The translations under genes were made by a program, and so were the position numbers. Shown here in pieces: positions 48,200 through 57,283 of a stretch of 64,000 bases of DNA (position 1 is its first letter; each line of letters starts with the position of its first letter). The stretch comes from Microvirga ossetica (GTDB taxonomy: Bacteria > Pseudomonadota > Alphaproteobacteria > Rhizobiales > Beijerinckiaceae). The stretch lies in the NCBI RefSeq assembly GCF_002741015.1, contig NZ_CP016616.1:4435501-4499500 (forward strand). The letters are read 5' to 3'. Below the pieces are notes generated by a model. That model saw nothing but the letters and a program-made list of their open reading frames with translations, had not been told where the DNA came from and ran no database searches.

Positions 48200-49807
48200 G
48201 TGCCCGTCATCGCCACATCTGCCGATCTGACTTCGGACGCCGCGCGGGGCAATCGCGCCGCCTGGGCCGAGCTTGCCCAGGATCTCCAGGCCAAGCGGCA
48301 GGCGGTGGCGGAAGGCGGGCCGGCCAAGGCGCGCGAGCGGCATCTCGCCCGCGGCAAGCTCCTGCCGCGCGAGCGCGTGACGCGCCTCCTCGACCCCGGG
48401 GCATCGTTCCTCGAACTCGGCGCGCTCGCCGCCCACGGCATGTATGAGGATGCGATCCACGGCGCCGGCATCATTACCGGCATCGGCCGGGTCGAAGGCC
48501 GCGAGGTCATGATCGTCTGCAACGATTCGACCATCAAGGGCGGCACCTACTACCCGATGACGGTGAAGAAGCATCTGCGCGCCCAGGAAGTGGCGCGTGA
48601 GAACCGTCTGCCCTGCATCTATCTCGTCGATTCCGGCGGCGCGAACCTGCCGCATCAGACCGAGGTCTTTCCCGACCGCGAGCATTTCGGCCGCATCTTC
48701 TACAACCAGGCCACCCTGTCCTCCCTCGGCATTCCGCAGATCGCGTGCGTCATGGGCTCGTGCACGGCGGGCGGCGCCTATGTGCCGGCCATGTCCGACG
48801 AGACCATCATCGTGCGCCGCCAGGGCACCATCTTCCTGGGCGGGCCGCCCCTGGTGAAGGCGGCCACCGGCGAGGTGGTCTCGGCGGAGGATCTCGGCGG
48901 CGCCGAGGTACATGCCCGGCTCTCCGGCGTGGCGGACCATTACGCCACCGACGACGTGCATGCGCTCGCCATCGCGCGCCGCATCGTCGGCACGCTCAAC
49001 ACCCGCAAGAGCATCGACATCGACCTCTCCGACCCGGTCGAGCCGAAATACGCCATCGACGATCTCGACGCGATCGTGCCGACCGATCTCAAGAAGCAGT
49101 ACGACATCCGCGAAGTGATCGCCCGCCTCGTCGACGGCTCGGAGTTCGACGAGTTCAAGCGCCTCTACGGCACGACGCTGGTGACGGGCTTCGCCCGGAT
49201 CTGGGGCATGCCGGTCGGCATCATCGCCAATAACGGCATCCTGTTCTCGGAGAGCGCGGTGAAGGGCGCGCATTTCATCGAGCTGTGCTGCCAGCGGCGC
49301 ATCCCGCTGCTCTTCCTGCAGAACATCTCCGGCTTCATGGTCGGCCGGCAATACGAGGCCGGCGGCATCGCCAAGGACGGCGCCAAGCTCGTCACGGCCG
49401 TGGCCTGCGCCCAGGTGCCGAAGATCACGCTTTTGGTCGGCGGTTCCTTCGGGGCCGGCAATTACGGCATGTGCGGGCGCGCCTATTCCCCGCGCTTCCT
49501 CTTCACCTGGCCGAACTCGCGTATCTCGGTGATGGGCGGCGAGCAGGCGGCAAGCGTTCTCGCAACCGTCAGGCGCGACAATATCGAAGGCGAGGGCAAG
49601 GCCTGGAGCGCCGAGGAGGAGGAGGCGTTCAAGGCGCCGATCCGCGACCGGTACGAGAAAGAGGGCTCGCCCTATCACGCCACCGCGCGGCTGTGGGACG
49701 ACGGCATCATCCTGCCCTCGGAGACGCGCCGTGTGCTCGCGCTTGCCTTTTCTGCGACGCTCAACGCGCCCGTGCCGGAGACGAAGTTCGGCGTGTTCCG
49801 GATGTAG
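48200..49807 (+). CDS. mccB: Methylcrotonoyl-CoA carboxylase beta subunit (carboxyltransferase)
   Basis: This 535-residue carboxyltransferase acts on 3-methylcrotonyl-CoA in leucine breakdown. It has [48 protein letters not shown] and [16 protein letters not shown], features that separate MccB from PccB. The C-terminal [44 protein letters not shown] is typical. I chose GTG 48200 ([11 protein letters not shown] context after CGCC); the in-frame ATG 156 nt upstream would read through the repeats. The biotin partner MccA is absent nearby. Confidence 0.92.
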   Translation: MPVIATSADLTSDAARGNRAAWAELAQDLQAKRQAVAEGGPAKARERHLARGKLLPRERVTRLLDPGASFLELGALAAHGMYEDAIHGAGIITGIGRVEGREVMIVCNDSTIKGGTYYPMTVKKHLRAQEVARENRLPCIYLVDSGGANLPHQTEVFPDREHFGRIFYNQATLSSLGIPQIACVMGSCTAGGAYVPAMSDETIIVRRQGTIFLGGPPLVKAATGEVVSAEDLGGAEVHARLSGVADHYATDDVHALAIARRIVGTLNTRKSIDIDLSDPVEPKYAIDDLDAIVPTDLKKQYDIREVIARLVDGSEFDEFKRLYGTTLVTGFARIWGMPVGIIANNGILFSESAVKGAHFIELCCQRRIPLLFLQNISGFMVGRQYEAGGIAKDGAKLVTAVACAQVPKITLLVGGSFGAGNYGMCGRAYSPRFLFTWPNSRISVMGGEQAASVLATVRRDNIEGEGKAWSAEEEEAFKAPIRDRYEKEGSPYHATARLWDDGIILPSETRRVLALAFSATLNAPVPETKFGVFRM

Positions 49808-49835
49808 GGGACGCGCCTTCCCGACAGCGGTGAGG

Positions 49836-50264
49836 TTATTCCGCCTGCGCTTCTTCCGCCGGTTTCATTGAACTTTCCTGCTTCTTCGGTTTGGCGGCTG
49901 CCTTGCCCTTCCTTGGGTTCGAAGCTTTCGCCGCCTCGACCTCGGCGATGGTCTTTCGCAGCTCCTCCTCGACGCGCTGATATTTCTCGTCGATCTCCTT
50001 GCGCTGCTCTGCCTCCATCGCCGGCTTTGCAAGCGCGGTGATGCCGATCGGATCGAAGAAGCTCAGGACGGCCATGGTGGTGGCCTGCTCCTTGTGCTTT
50101 TCCCGCGTGCGCTCAACATCTTCGAGAGCTGCCTGGGCGCCCGGTCCCACGACTGCTGGATCGAGTGCAGGAGTTGCAGGGGAAGAATCCGTCGTTTGCG
50201 TACAGGCTGCAAGCAGGGGAAGAACAGTTAGGGAAGCGAGAAGTGTCAAGCGCTGGAACATCAT
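49836..50264 (-). CDS. Lipoprotein, intact member of a tandem pair
   Basis: This 142-residue protein has a signal peptide ending LLAAC (lipobox), an acidic/Pro-rich linker and then a helix-rich, charged segment DVERTREKHKEQATTMAVL and EEELRKTIAEVEAAK that looks coiled-coil. The tail is Lys/Ala-rich. I chose ATG 50264 because AGGGA lies 7 nt upstream. It is a paralogue of the frameshifted gene at 50382-50806 and lies downstream of it on the same strand. Confidence 0.78.
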   Translation of the reverse strand: MMFQRLTLLASLTVLPLLAACTQTTDSSPATPALDPAVVGPGAQAALEDVERTREKHKEQATTMAVLSFFDPIGITALAKPAMEAEQRKEIDEKYQRVEEELRKTIAEVEAAKASNPRKGKAAAKPKKQESSMKPAEEAQAE

Positions 50265-50381
50265 GGGCATGTCCCTGGGTGAACCACGCCCATGTCTTAG
50301 CATATGATTATATTCGGAAACCTCTCTGAACACAGAGGTATGCTGTAGAATCTCGCCCTAAGGTCTTGCAGAACGATTCAC

Positions 50382-50806
50382 TCAAGGCCTGGCCTTGCGG
50401 CGCGATGCGGCACTGCTGCTCGCCTTCTGCCGCTCCATGCTCTCGTGGAGTTCTCCCAGCGCCTCGGCTTCTTCGACGAGCTTGTCGAACTCCGTGATCA
50501 TGCGCTGCATCTTCTGCTGCTCGACCCGCGCCTGCTCCTCGTACATCGCCTTGGTGGCATAGGCGGAGAGGCCGGTGCGATCGAGCGAGGCCGCGTGATT
50601 GGCCATCGTTGCCGTCAGGCTGTGCTGGGCACGGTTTGCTGCACATCCATGATGGCGGCGATGGCGCTCGATCCGGGAAGACCGGGGGACGGGCCGGAAA
50701 CGCCGCTTGTCACCGGAGCGGCCTCGGGGGCTGCCGTCTGATTGCAGGCGGCCAGGAGGGGCATGACGAGGATCAGAGCGAGGGGGAGAAGGCGCTGAAA
50801 TGCCAT
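50382..50806 (-). pseudogene. Frameshifted lipoprotein paralogue
   Basis: The first frame gives MAFQRLLPLALILVMPLLAAC, a signal peptide with lipobox, and reads to AAIMDVQQTVPSTA before TGA at 50617-50615. A second frame continues with HSLTATMANHAASLDRTG and a coiled-coil region to 50382. Both halves match the paralogue at 49836-50264 (MDVQQT with EDVERT, then ATMANH with TTMAVL). A single-base loss or two-base gain near 50620-50635 explains this. A sequencing error is a possible cause. Confidence 0.72.
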
Positions 50807-50875
50807 TGGCGGATTCCTGAAAAGCCCCATTTACCATAGCCTCTTCCCCTAGGGTCCTCTCCAAACAGAGAGGGA

Positions 50876-51718
50876 ATGGCGGTGCCGCCGATGGATGACG
50901 CCGATATCGAGGCAGCGCGGCGCGCCTATGCCGCCGAGATCCTGCGCGTGGCCGAGGTCGCGGATTCCCGGATCGGCGATGCCTTTGCGGCGGTCCCCCG
51001 CGAGGCGTTCCTGCCCCCGCCGCCCTGGACCGTGATCCGCATGGGGGTCGGGATGCGGACGAGCGACGTCGCGAGCCTCTACGACAACGTGCTCGTCGCC
51101 ATCGCTCCCGAGCGCGGCATCAACAACGGCGAGCCTGCCCTGCATGTCGCCTGGATCGATGCGGTCAGCCCACAGCCGGGCGAAACCGTGATCCATGTGG
51201 GAGCGGGGACGGGCTATTACACGGCCATCCTCGCGCGCCTCGTGGAGCCGGGGGGGCGCGTCGAGGCATTCGAATACGAATCCGATCTAGCGGCGCAGGC
51301 CGTCGCCAATCTGCAGGATCGTGCGAACGTGACGGTCCATGCCGCCTCCGCCTTCGGACGCACGCTGCCGCGCGCCGATATCGTCTACGTGAACGCGGGT
51401 GTCGTGGCGCCCGATGTGGAATGGCTGCGGGCGCTCAATCCCGGTGGGCGGCTGATCTTTCCCTGGCAGCCGCACAAGGGCTGGGGACCGGCGATGCTGG
51501 TGACGCGGAAGGACAATGGCTTCAGCGCGCAAGCGCTGATGACCGTCGGGTTCATCTCGTGCAGCGGCGCGACCGAAAAAGTCTCGGTAAGAAATCTGCC
51601 GACCGAGGCGGATCTCGCGGCGGTGCGGTCGATCTGGATCCGGCGCGACCGCTCTCCCGATGCGAGCGCGCTCGCCGTCTACGACGATGTCTGGTTCTCG
51701 TCGGAAGAGGTGGGTTGA
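50876..51718 (+). CDS. Protein-L-isoaspartate O-methyltransferase-like methyltransferase
   Basis: This 280-residue protein belongs to the PCMT family of SAM-dependent methyltransferases. It has FAAVPREAFLPPP, YDNVLVAIAPERGINNGEPALHVAWIDA, motif I VIHVGAGTGYYTAILARL and VEAFEYESDLAAQA. The C-terminal part is longer than in classical PCMT. It may repair isoaspartyl residues or be a relative with another substrate. ATG 50876 follows GAGAGGGA; an ATG at 50891 is also in frame. Confidence 0.85.
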   Translation: MAVPPMDDADIEAARRAYAAEILRVAEVADSRIGDAFAAVPREAFLPPPPWTVIRMGVGMRTSDVASLYDNVLVAIAPERGINNGEPALHVAWIDAVSPQPGETVIHVGAGTGYYTAILARLVEPGGRVEAFEYESDLAAQAVANLQDRANVTVHAASAFGRTLPRADIVYVNAGVVAPDVEWLRALNPGGRLIFPWQPHKGWGPAMLVTRKDNGFSAQALMTVGFISCSGATEKVSVRNLPTEADLAAVRSIWIRRDRSPDASALAVYDDVWFSSEEVG

Positions 51719-51723
51719 ACCAG

Positions 51724-51758
51724 AACGATGGCCGGGGGGGACCCGGCCACGCGTCGTT
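51724..51758. terminator. Convergent hairpin terminator
   Basis: AACGA/TCGTT (51724-51728, 51754-51758) and GGCCGGG/CCCGGCC (51730-51736, 51742-51748) form a long stem between the convergent PCMT-like and RTX genes. There is no clear T-run, so strength is moderate. Confidence 0.5.
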
Positions 51759-51771
51759 CATACGTCGTCGC

Positions 51772-54087
51772 TCAGATGACGAAGAAATCGTTGTGCGTGA
51801 GGGCGAGGTTCTTGTTCAGCATGGCGATCTTCACCTGCGCCTTGGATCCGCTTCCGTCCTGGTCGTAATAAAGCGCGCCGGTTTTCCTGTCGTAGACGAT
51901 CCGATCCTCGGCATCCTGCGCCTTGGTTGCTTTCACGAACATGTCGGAAGAAAATTTCTTCGGCTTGGAGAGCGTGCCGGAGCCGAGCTTGGTGAAGATC
52001 TTGTTCTCGAGCCAGATGCTGTCGTCGCGCACGTTGAAATCGTCGATCCGGTCGACGTTGGAGCGCTTGTTCGGCATGGTGTCGAACACGAAGATGTCGC
52101 GTCCGCCCTCGCCGGAGAGCCGGTCGTTGCCGGTGCCGCCATGGATCCGGTCGTCTCCCAGGCCGCCGTAGAGTCGGTCATTGCCCGCAGCGCCGAAGAT
52201 CGTGTCGTGCCCGGCCTCTCCGGAGAGCGTATCCGTCCGCGCGGTTCCCTGGAGCCTGAACGGCGTGGTCTCGATGGCGTTGGAGACGCTCACGGTCACC
52301 GTCAGGCTGGTCGAGCCGCCAAAATCGTCCTTCGCCAGGAGGGTTACCTGATGCGTGGGCATGGTCTCAAAGTCGAGCGGGCCGGTGACCACGAGGCTGT
52401 TGCCGCGGACGCCGAAGGCGGAGCTCGATCCGGGCGCGAGGCTGTAGCGGATCGTATCCCCGTCCGCATCGGTCGCCGAAAGCGCGCCGACCACGGCGCC
52501 GATCGGCGCATTCTCGACCGTCGTGGCATTCGATAGGGACAGCGCTGTCGGAGCGGCGTTGGTGAGCATTTCCACGCCGTCGTCGAATCGTGCAAACCTC
52601 ACGTCCTTGAGCAGATCAACGCCATTCGGCCCCGAGATCGTCACTGTGCCGTCGGTGTTGTGCGTGATCGAGGATTGCGCGCGCGCGCCGGAGAAGACAG
52701 CGGTGTCGGTACCTGAACCGCCATCCAGCGTATCGTTCCCCGCGCCTCCGTCGAGCGTATCGTTGCCCGCGCCGCCGTTAAGCGTGTCGTTGCCATCTTC
52801 GCCCTGCAGCCGGTCTGCACCCGTAGCGCCGCCAAGCTTGTCGCTAAAGGTGGTGCCGATATAATGATCGTCGAAAGATGTACCCTGAAGTTCGATGGCG
52901 GAGAAACGCGCATCGACAACCCTGTCATAGATGTCCTCCTCTTGACCATCAGAGGCATTTCTCTGCCATGTCACGGTGAGCCTGCCGTCCAGGAGAACGG
53001 TCACGATCGGACGTTCCGGCGATTCCCCCTCTGGCATGTCGACGCGGATCTCATTTCCGACCCTTGCTCCCTCATCGTCGAAGGTTGTCAGGGATATCGC
53101 GTCGGTACTGCTGTGATCTTCGTAGACAATGGCGAAGCCACCGTCCGGAAGCGCGACCGCTCCGCCTAGTATCTGGTCGCTACTAGTCGCTTGATTGACG
53201 ATGAGTTCACCTTTGTACTTCGTGCCATCCGCTTCGAAGATTTGCGCCCTGACGCAGAGACCCGATCCATCTCCGTTTTCATCGGTCCATAAGACGACAA
53301 AGCGGCCATTGCTGAGCGCAACAACCTTCGGATCGGCTTGACTGCCGTCAGGGATTGCGGGCACTACAAATTCCGGGCTGGCCAGGGGATGTCCATCACG
53401 GGTAAAGATGCGGCCTCGAATATCTCCTTGCCCAATGCTGTCTTCGTAAACGACGACGTAATTACCGTTTTTAAGCGTTGCGATGTCCGAATTGGTTTGG
53501 CTGTCCGCGGTAGATCTCCCATTAACGACGAAGTCATCGCCGACTGCCTGGCCGTTGCTGTCGAAGGCGCGCGCACGAATGTCTCTGCCCGATACACTGA
53601 ACTGACTGTCGTCGCCGAAGCCCACGACGAACCCACCATTACTCAGGGCGGTTATCGAGGGGATCTCTTGATCGCCGACAGTCGAGTTCACGACAAAATC
53701 CTGAATGCCTTCAGGACCACCGCGGTCAAAGGCCGTACCATCCGGGTTGAAAATTCGAGCGCGCACGTCCCCCCGGAAGTTCGTCGGACTCGCTCTGTAC
53801 TCCCAAGCAACCACAAAGCGACCGTCCGAGAGGGATGCGATGGTTGGAAATGAGATAGAGGACTCCGTCGGTGTTGTGCTGAGAAGCAGTTCCTCCCCCA
53901 GTGCGATCCCATCGGCATCAAATTTCTGGCCGCGGATTTCGCCGCCATTGCTCGCTATAGCTGTGGCCGAAGCCCACGCCGCTAAGAAGGACCCGTCCGG
54001 CAGACCTATGACAGTCGGGTCGAACTGCCCCCACGCCGTAGTGCTGTTGATGTGAAACTCTGGTCCCCAAAGGGTGGACGTAGGCAT
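51772..54087 (-). CDS. RTX-type calcium-binding secreted protein with propeller-like and cadherin-like domains
   Basis: This 771-residue protein lacks an N-terminal signal and is probably exported by a type I system. Residues 1 to about 395 are tandem repeats of roughly 60-70 residues with a DGxFVVxW theme, suggesting beta-propeller blades. RTX nonapeptide blocks (GGAGNDTL-like) lie at about 419-465 and 612-665; between them is a cadherin-like domain (about 510-605). The C-terminus (ALTHNDFFVI) is a typical secretion signal. No T1SS genes lie beside it. I chose ATG 54087 (MPTSTLWG); an upstream ATG at 54150 is possible. Confidence 0.85.
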   Translation of the reverse strand: MPTSTLWGPEFHINSTTAWGQFDPTVIGLPDGSFLAAWASATAIASNGGEIRGQKFDADGIALGEELLLSTTPTESSISFPTIASLSDGRFVVAWEYRASPTNFRGDVRARIFNPDGTAFDRGGPEGIQDFVVNSTVGDQEIPSITALSNGGFVVGFGDDSQFSVSGRDIRARAFDSNGQAVGDDFVVNGRSTADSQTNSDIATLKNGNYVVVYEDSIGQGDIRGRIFTRDGHPLASPEFVVPAIPDGSQADPKVVALSNGRFVVLWTDENGDGSGLCVRAQIFEADGTKYKGELIVNQATSSDQILGGAVALPDGGFAIVYEDHSSTDAISLTTFDDEGARVGNEIRVDMPEGESPERPIVTVLLDGRLTVTWQRNASDGQEEDIYDRVVDARFSAIELQGTSFDDHYIGTTFSDKLGGATGADRLQGEDGNDTLNGGAGNDTLDGGAGNDTLDGGSGTDTAVFSGARAQSSITHNTDGTVTISGPNGVDLLKDVRFARFDDGVEMLTNAAPTALSLSNATTVENAPIGAVVGALSATDADGDTIRYSLAPGSSSAFGVRGNSLVVTGPLDFETMPTHQVTLLAKDDFGGSTSLTVTVSVSNAIETTPFRLQGTARTDTLSGEAGHDTIFGAAGNDRLYGGLGDDRIHGGTGNDRLSGEGGRDIFVFDTMPNKRSNVDRIDDFNVRDDSIWLENKIFTKLGSGTLSKPKKFSSDMFVKATKAQDAEDRIVYDRKTGALYYDQDGSGSKAQVKIAMLNKNLALTHNDFFVI

Positions 54088-54511
54088 GGCACGATCTCGC
54101 GAATGGTCCGTCCGCTCAAACGAGCTGGGCCGAAACAAAATAACGCTCATTATGTCAGCGGTACCGTTCCGGTATACTCCCCAAACAGAGGGGGTATCCC
54201 GCGGCCCGAAACAGGAATCCCGTCCCAAAAATGTTGCTACAGAGCAACACCCTCAAACCTTCAACATCCTGCCGTGTTCGGCCCAAGCTCCGCCGCGATC
54301 CCGCCATAAACCGGGCGCTACACCTTAAGCAGGCTAAAGTGCTTCCAAACCAAGACTTTACGGCGTGGCTCCGGGTCTCAAATCCGGGTTAAGGCTGTTG
54401 GCTGATCCTCCGTAAGGATCGTTGCATCGGTGGCGTGGCACGTGGCAGATCACGGGAGTTCCAAAGGGCTTGGATCTCCTCGTGAGAACCGGGTGGAAAA
54501 GAGTACGGACC
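54088..54511. other. Divergent intergenic region, RTX gene and ilvD
   Basis: This 424-nt gap has no convincing gene. It contains the small dyad GATCCT-CCGTA-AGGATC (54414-54430) and should hold promoters for both genes. No T-box or leader peptide rich in branched-chain codons was seen. Confidence 0.5.
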
Positions 54512-56242
54512 ATGGATGCGCGGTTGATCGACAAGTCGAAGCTGCCGAGCCGTCACGTGACGGTCGGTCCTGCTCGCGCGCCGCATCGGTCCTACCTCTA
54601 CGCCATGGGTCTCACCAAGGAGCAGATCGCCCAGCCGCTGGTCGGCGTCGCCACCTGCTGGAACGAGGCCGCCCCCTGCAACATCTCCCTCATGCGCCAG
54701 GCCCAGGCGGTGAAGAAGGGCGTCGCGTCGGCCAGCGGCACGCCGCGCGAGTTCTGCACCATTACGGTGACTGACGGCATCGCCATGGGCCACCAGGGCA
54801 TGAAGGCGTCGCTCCCGTCGCGCGAGGTGATCGCCGATTCGGTCGAGCTGACCATGCGCGGCCATTCCTACGACGCGCTCGTCGGCATGGCTGGCTGCGA
54901 CAAGTCGCTTCCCGGCATGATGATGGCGATGGTGCGCCTCAACGTGCCGTCGATCTTCATCTATGGCGGCTCGATCCTGCCCGGCTCCTTCCGCGGCCGG
55001 CAGGTGACGGTTCAGGATCTCTTCGAGGCGGTCGGCAAGTATTCGGTCGGCGAGATGTCGGACGAGGACCTGACCGAGCTCGAGCAGGTGGCCTGCCCGT
55101 CGGCCGGCGCCTGCGGCGCGCAGTTCACCGCCAACACCATGGCGACCGTCTCCGAGGCCATGGGCCTTGCCCTGCCGTATTCGGCGGGCGCTCCGGCGCC
55201 CTACGAGATCCGCGACCGGTTCTGCGCCGCTGCTGGCGAGCAGATCATGGACCTGATCGCCAAGAACATCCGGCCGCGCGATATCGTGACCCTCAGGTCG
55301 CTCGAGAACGCGGCGACCGTGGTGGCTGCCTCCGGCGGCTCGACCAATGCGGCTCTGCATCTTCCGGCCATCGCGCATGAGGCGGGCATCAAGTTCGACC
55401 TGTTCGACGTTGCCGAGATTTTCAAGCGCACGCCATACATTGCGGACCTGAAGCCGGGCGGGCGCTACGTCGCCAAGGACCTGTTCGAGGTCGGCGGCAT
55501 TCCGCTGCTCATGAAGACGCTGCTCGACCACGGCTACATGCACGGCGACTGCATGACCGTGACCGGCCGTACCATGGCCGAGAACCTCGCTTCCGTGAAA
55601 TGGAACGACGACCAGGACGTGGTCTATCCGGCGAACAAGCCGATCACGCCCACCGGCGGCGTCGTGGGCCTCAAGGGCAACCTCGCGCCGGAAGGCGCCA
55701 TCGTGAAGGTCGCCGGCATGGCGGCCGACAAGCAGGTCTTCCGCGGCCCTGCCCGCTGCTTCGACGGCGAGGAGGCCTGCTTCGAGGCGGTCTCTACGCG
55801 GCAATACAAGGAGGGCGAGGTTCTCGTGATCCGCTATGAGGGCCCACGCGGCGGCCCCGGCATGCGCGAGATGCTCTCGACCACGGCGGCTCTCTACGGC
55901 CAGGGCATGGGCGACAAGGTCGCGCTCATCACCGACGGCCGCTTCTCGGGCGCGACCCGCGGCTTCTGCATCGGCCATGTGGGGCCGGAAGCGGCCGTGG
56001 GCGGCCCTATCGGACTTCTCAAGGACGGCGACATCATCGCGATCGATGCGATCAAGGGCAGCATCGACGTGGAACTCTCGGGCGAGGAACTGGCGAAGCG
56101 CCGGTCCGAATGGAAGCCACGAGAGACGAGTGCCACCTCGGGCTATCTCTGGAAATACGCGCAAACAGTAGGTCCGGCACGGGACGGGGCGATCACCCAT
56201 CCCGGCGGAGCTGCAGAAAAAGAAACCTATGCGGACGTTTAA
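54512..56242 (+). CDS. ilvD: Dihydroxy-acid dehydratase
   Basis: This 576-residue Fe-S enzyme catalyses the third step of valine and isoleucine synthesis. The cluster cysteines are likely Cys56 (APCNISL), Cys129 (MAGCDKSLPGM) and Cys201 (GACGAQFTANTM), as in the [2Fe-2S] group. It has YGGSILPG and LITDGRFSGATRGFCIGHVGPEA. I chose ATG 54512; in-frame starts up to 90 nt earlier are less likely. The 3' end overlaps the next gene by 14 nt. Confidence 0.94.
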   Translation: MDARLIDKSKLPSRHVTVGPARAPHRSYLYAMGLTKEQIAQPLVGVATCWNEAAPCNISLMRQAQAVKKGVASASGTPREFCTITVTDGIAMGHQGMKASLPSREVIADSVELTMRGHSYDALVGMAGCDKSLPGMMMAMVRLNVPSIFIYGGSILPGSFRGRQVTVQDLFEAVGKYSVGEMSDEDLTELEQVACPSAGACGAQFTANTMATVSEAMGLALPYSAGAPAPYEIRDRFCAAAGEQIMDLIAKNIRPRDIVTLRSLENAATVVAASGGSTNAALHLPAIAHEAGIKFDLFDVAEIFKRTPYIADLKPGGRYVAKDLFEVGGIPLLMKTLLDHGYMHGDCMTVTGRTMAENLASVKWNDDQDVVYPANKPITPTGGVVGLKGNLAPEGAIVKVAGMAADKQVFRGPARCFDGEEACFEAVSTRQYKEGEVLVIRYEGPRGGPGMREMLSTTAALYGQGMGDKVALITDGRFSGATRGFCIGHVGPEAAVGGPIGLLKDGDIIAIDAIKGSIDVELSGEELAKRRSEWKPRETSATSGYLWKYAQTVGPARDGAITHPGGAAEKETYADV

Positions 56243-57071
56243 ACTTCTCGCAGCCACATTGTGGGTGGCTTCCCTCGGCGCCGGCGCGGCCTATGCGCTC
56301 GATGCCGCGCCGCGCCCGCAACCGCTGAACCCGGCCCTGTCGCCGGCGCTTGCGCCGGCCACCAAATACGGCTCGGTGCGCGATGCGCTGCGCAGCGGCA
56401 TGCGCAACTACAATGCCGGCGACAAGCTCGGCGCCGTGCAGGCGCTGGAATATGCGGCGGGCCAGGGGCATCAGCTCGCCCTGTGGAAGCTCGGGCGCAT
56501 GTATGCCGACGGCGACGGGGTCGCGCACGACGACCTGAAGGCGTTCGAGTATTTTTCCCGGCTGGCCGACCAGCACGCGGACGAGAGCCCGGATTCGCCG
56601 AACGCCGCCGTCGTTTCCAGCGCCTTCGTCGCGCTCGGCGGCTATTTCCTGGATGGCATCAAGGACACTTATGTCATGGCCAATCCGGAGCGCGCCGTGG
56701 AGATGTTCAGCTACGCGGCGAGCTATTTCAGCGACTCGAACGCGCAGTACAACCTCGCCCGCCTCTACCTCGAAGGCACCGGCGTCAAGAAGGATTCGCG
56801 CCACGCTGCCCGCTGGTTCAACCTGGCGGCGGAAAAGGGGCACACCGCTTCTCAGGCGCTCCTCGGCCACCTGCTCATGACCGGGCAGGGCGTTCCGCGC
56901 CAGCGCGCCAAGGGCCTCATGTGGCTGACGCTTGCGCGCGAGGCCTCGACCGATGCTTCCAAGGACCGCTGGATCGTGTCGCTCTACGACGATGCCTTCA
57001 CGGCGGCCGACGAGAGCGACCGCAAGCTCGCGCTCGCCCTGCTGGAGCAGTACATCCAGTCGCGTCGGTAA
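56229..57071 (+). CDS. exoR: ExoR-like Sel1-repeat periplasmic protein
   Basis: This 280-residue protein has a signal peptide (cleavage near AYALD, residue 23) and a row of Sel1/TPR-like repeats: KYGSVRDALRSGMRNYNAGDKLGA, QLALWKLGRMYADGDGV, NAQYNLARLYLEGTGVKKD and HTASQALLGHLLMTGQGVPRQ. Length and layout match ExoR of Sinorhizobium, the periplasmic inhibitor of the ExoS/ChvI two-component system. Orthology is strongly suggested but not proven; no exoS or chvI is in the window. The start overlaps ilvD. Confidence 0.85.
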   Translation: MRTFKLLAATLWVASLGAGAAYALDAAPRPQPLNPALSPALAPATKYGSVRDALRSGMRNYNAGDKLGAVQALEYAAGQGHQLALWKLGRMYADGDGVAHDDLKAFEYFSRLADQHADESPDSPNAAVVSSAFVALGGYFLDGIKDTYVMANPERAVEMFSYAASYFSDSNAQYNLARLYLEGTGVKKDSRHAARWFNLAAEKGHTASQALLGHLLMTGQGVPRQRAKGLMWLTLAREASTDASKDRWIVSLYDDAFTAADESDRKLALALLEQYIQSRR

Positions 57072-57103
57072 GGCGGGCGTAGAGCGCTCAATCGTCATGG
57101 CCG

Positions 57104-57124
57104 TCCCCGGACTAGATCCGGGGA
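57104..57124. repeat. Small palindromic repeat
   Basis: TCCCCGGA (57104-57111) and TCCGGGGA (57117-57124) form a perfect 8-bp stem with loop CTAGA. Such short palindromes following ATGGCCG are common intergenic repeats in rhizobia. Confidence 0.65.
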
Positions 57125-57161
57125 TCAGTCCCTGCCATCTACGTCTTTGAATCAAACACCA

Positions 57162-57264
57162 CCTCATCCTGAGGAGCAGACATAGTCTGCGTCTCGAAGG
57201 AGCTTCCAGAGAGCACTGGATCCTCCTTCGAGACGGTCGCTCCGCGACCTCCTCAGGATGAGGG
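57162..57264. repeat. 103-bp structured intergenic repeat, copy 2
   Basis: This is the inverted counterpart of the element at 30868-30970. All seven observed differences are transitions, and one pair of changes is compensatory within a small hairpin. It separates exoR and xthA, which converge. Confidence 0.85.
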
Positions 57265-57283
57265 TGGAGAGTTGTTTTCGCTA

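Noticed and set aside
54422..54511. In-frame extension of ilvD, or a leader peptide for attenuation
   Set aside because: The extension is not rich in branched-chain codons and lacks conserved dehydratase sequence; ATG 54512 gives a standard start.
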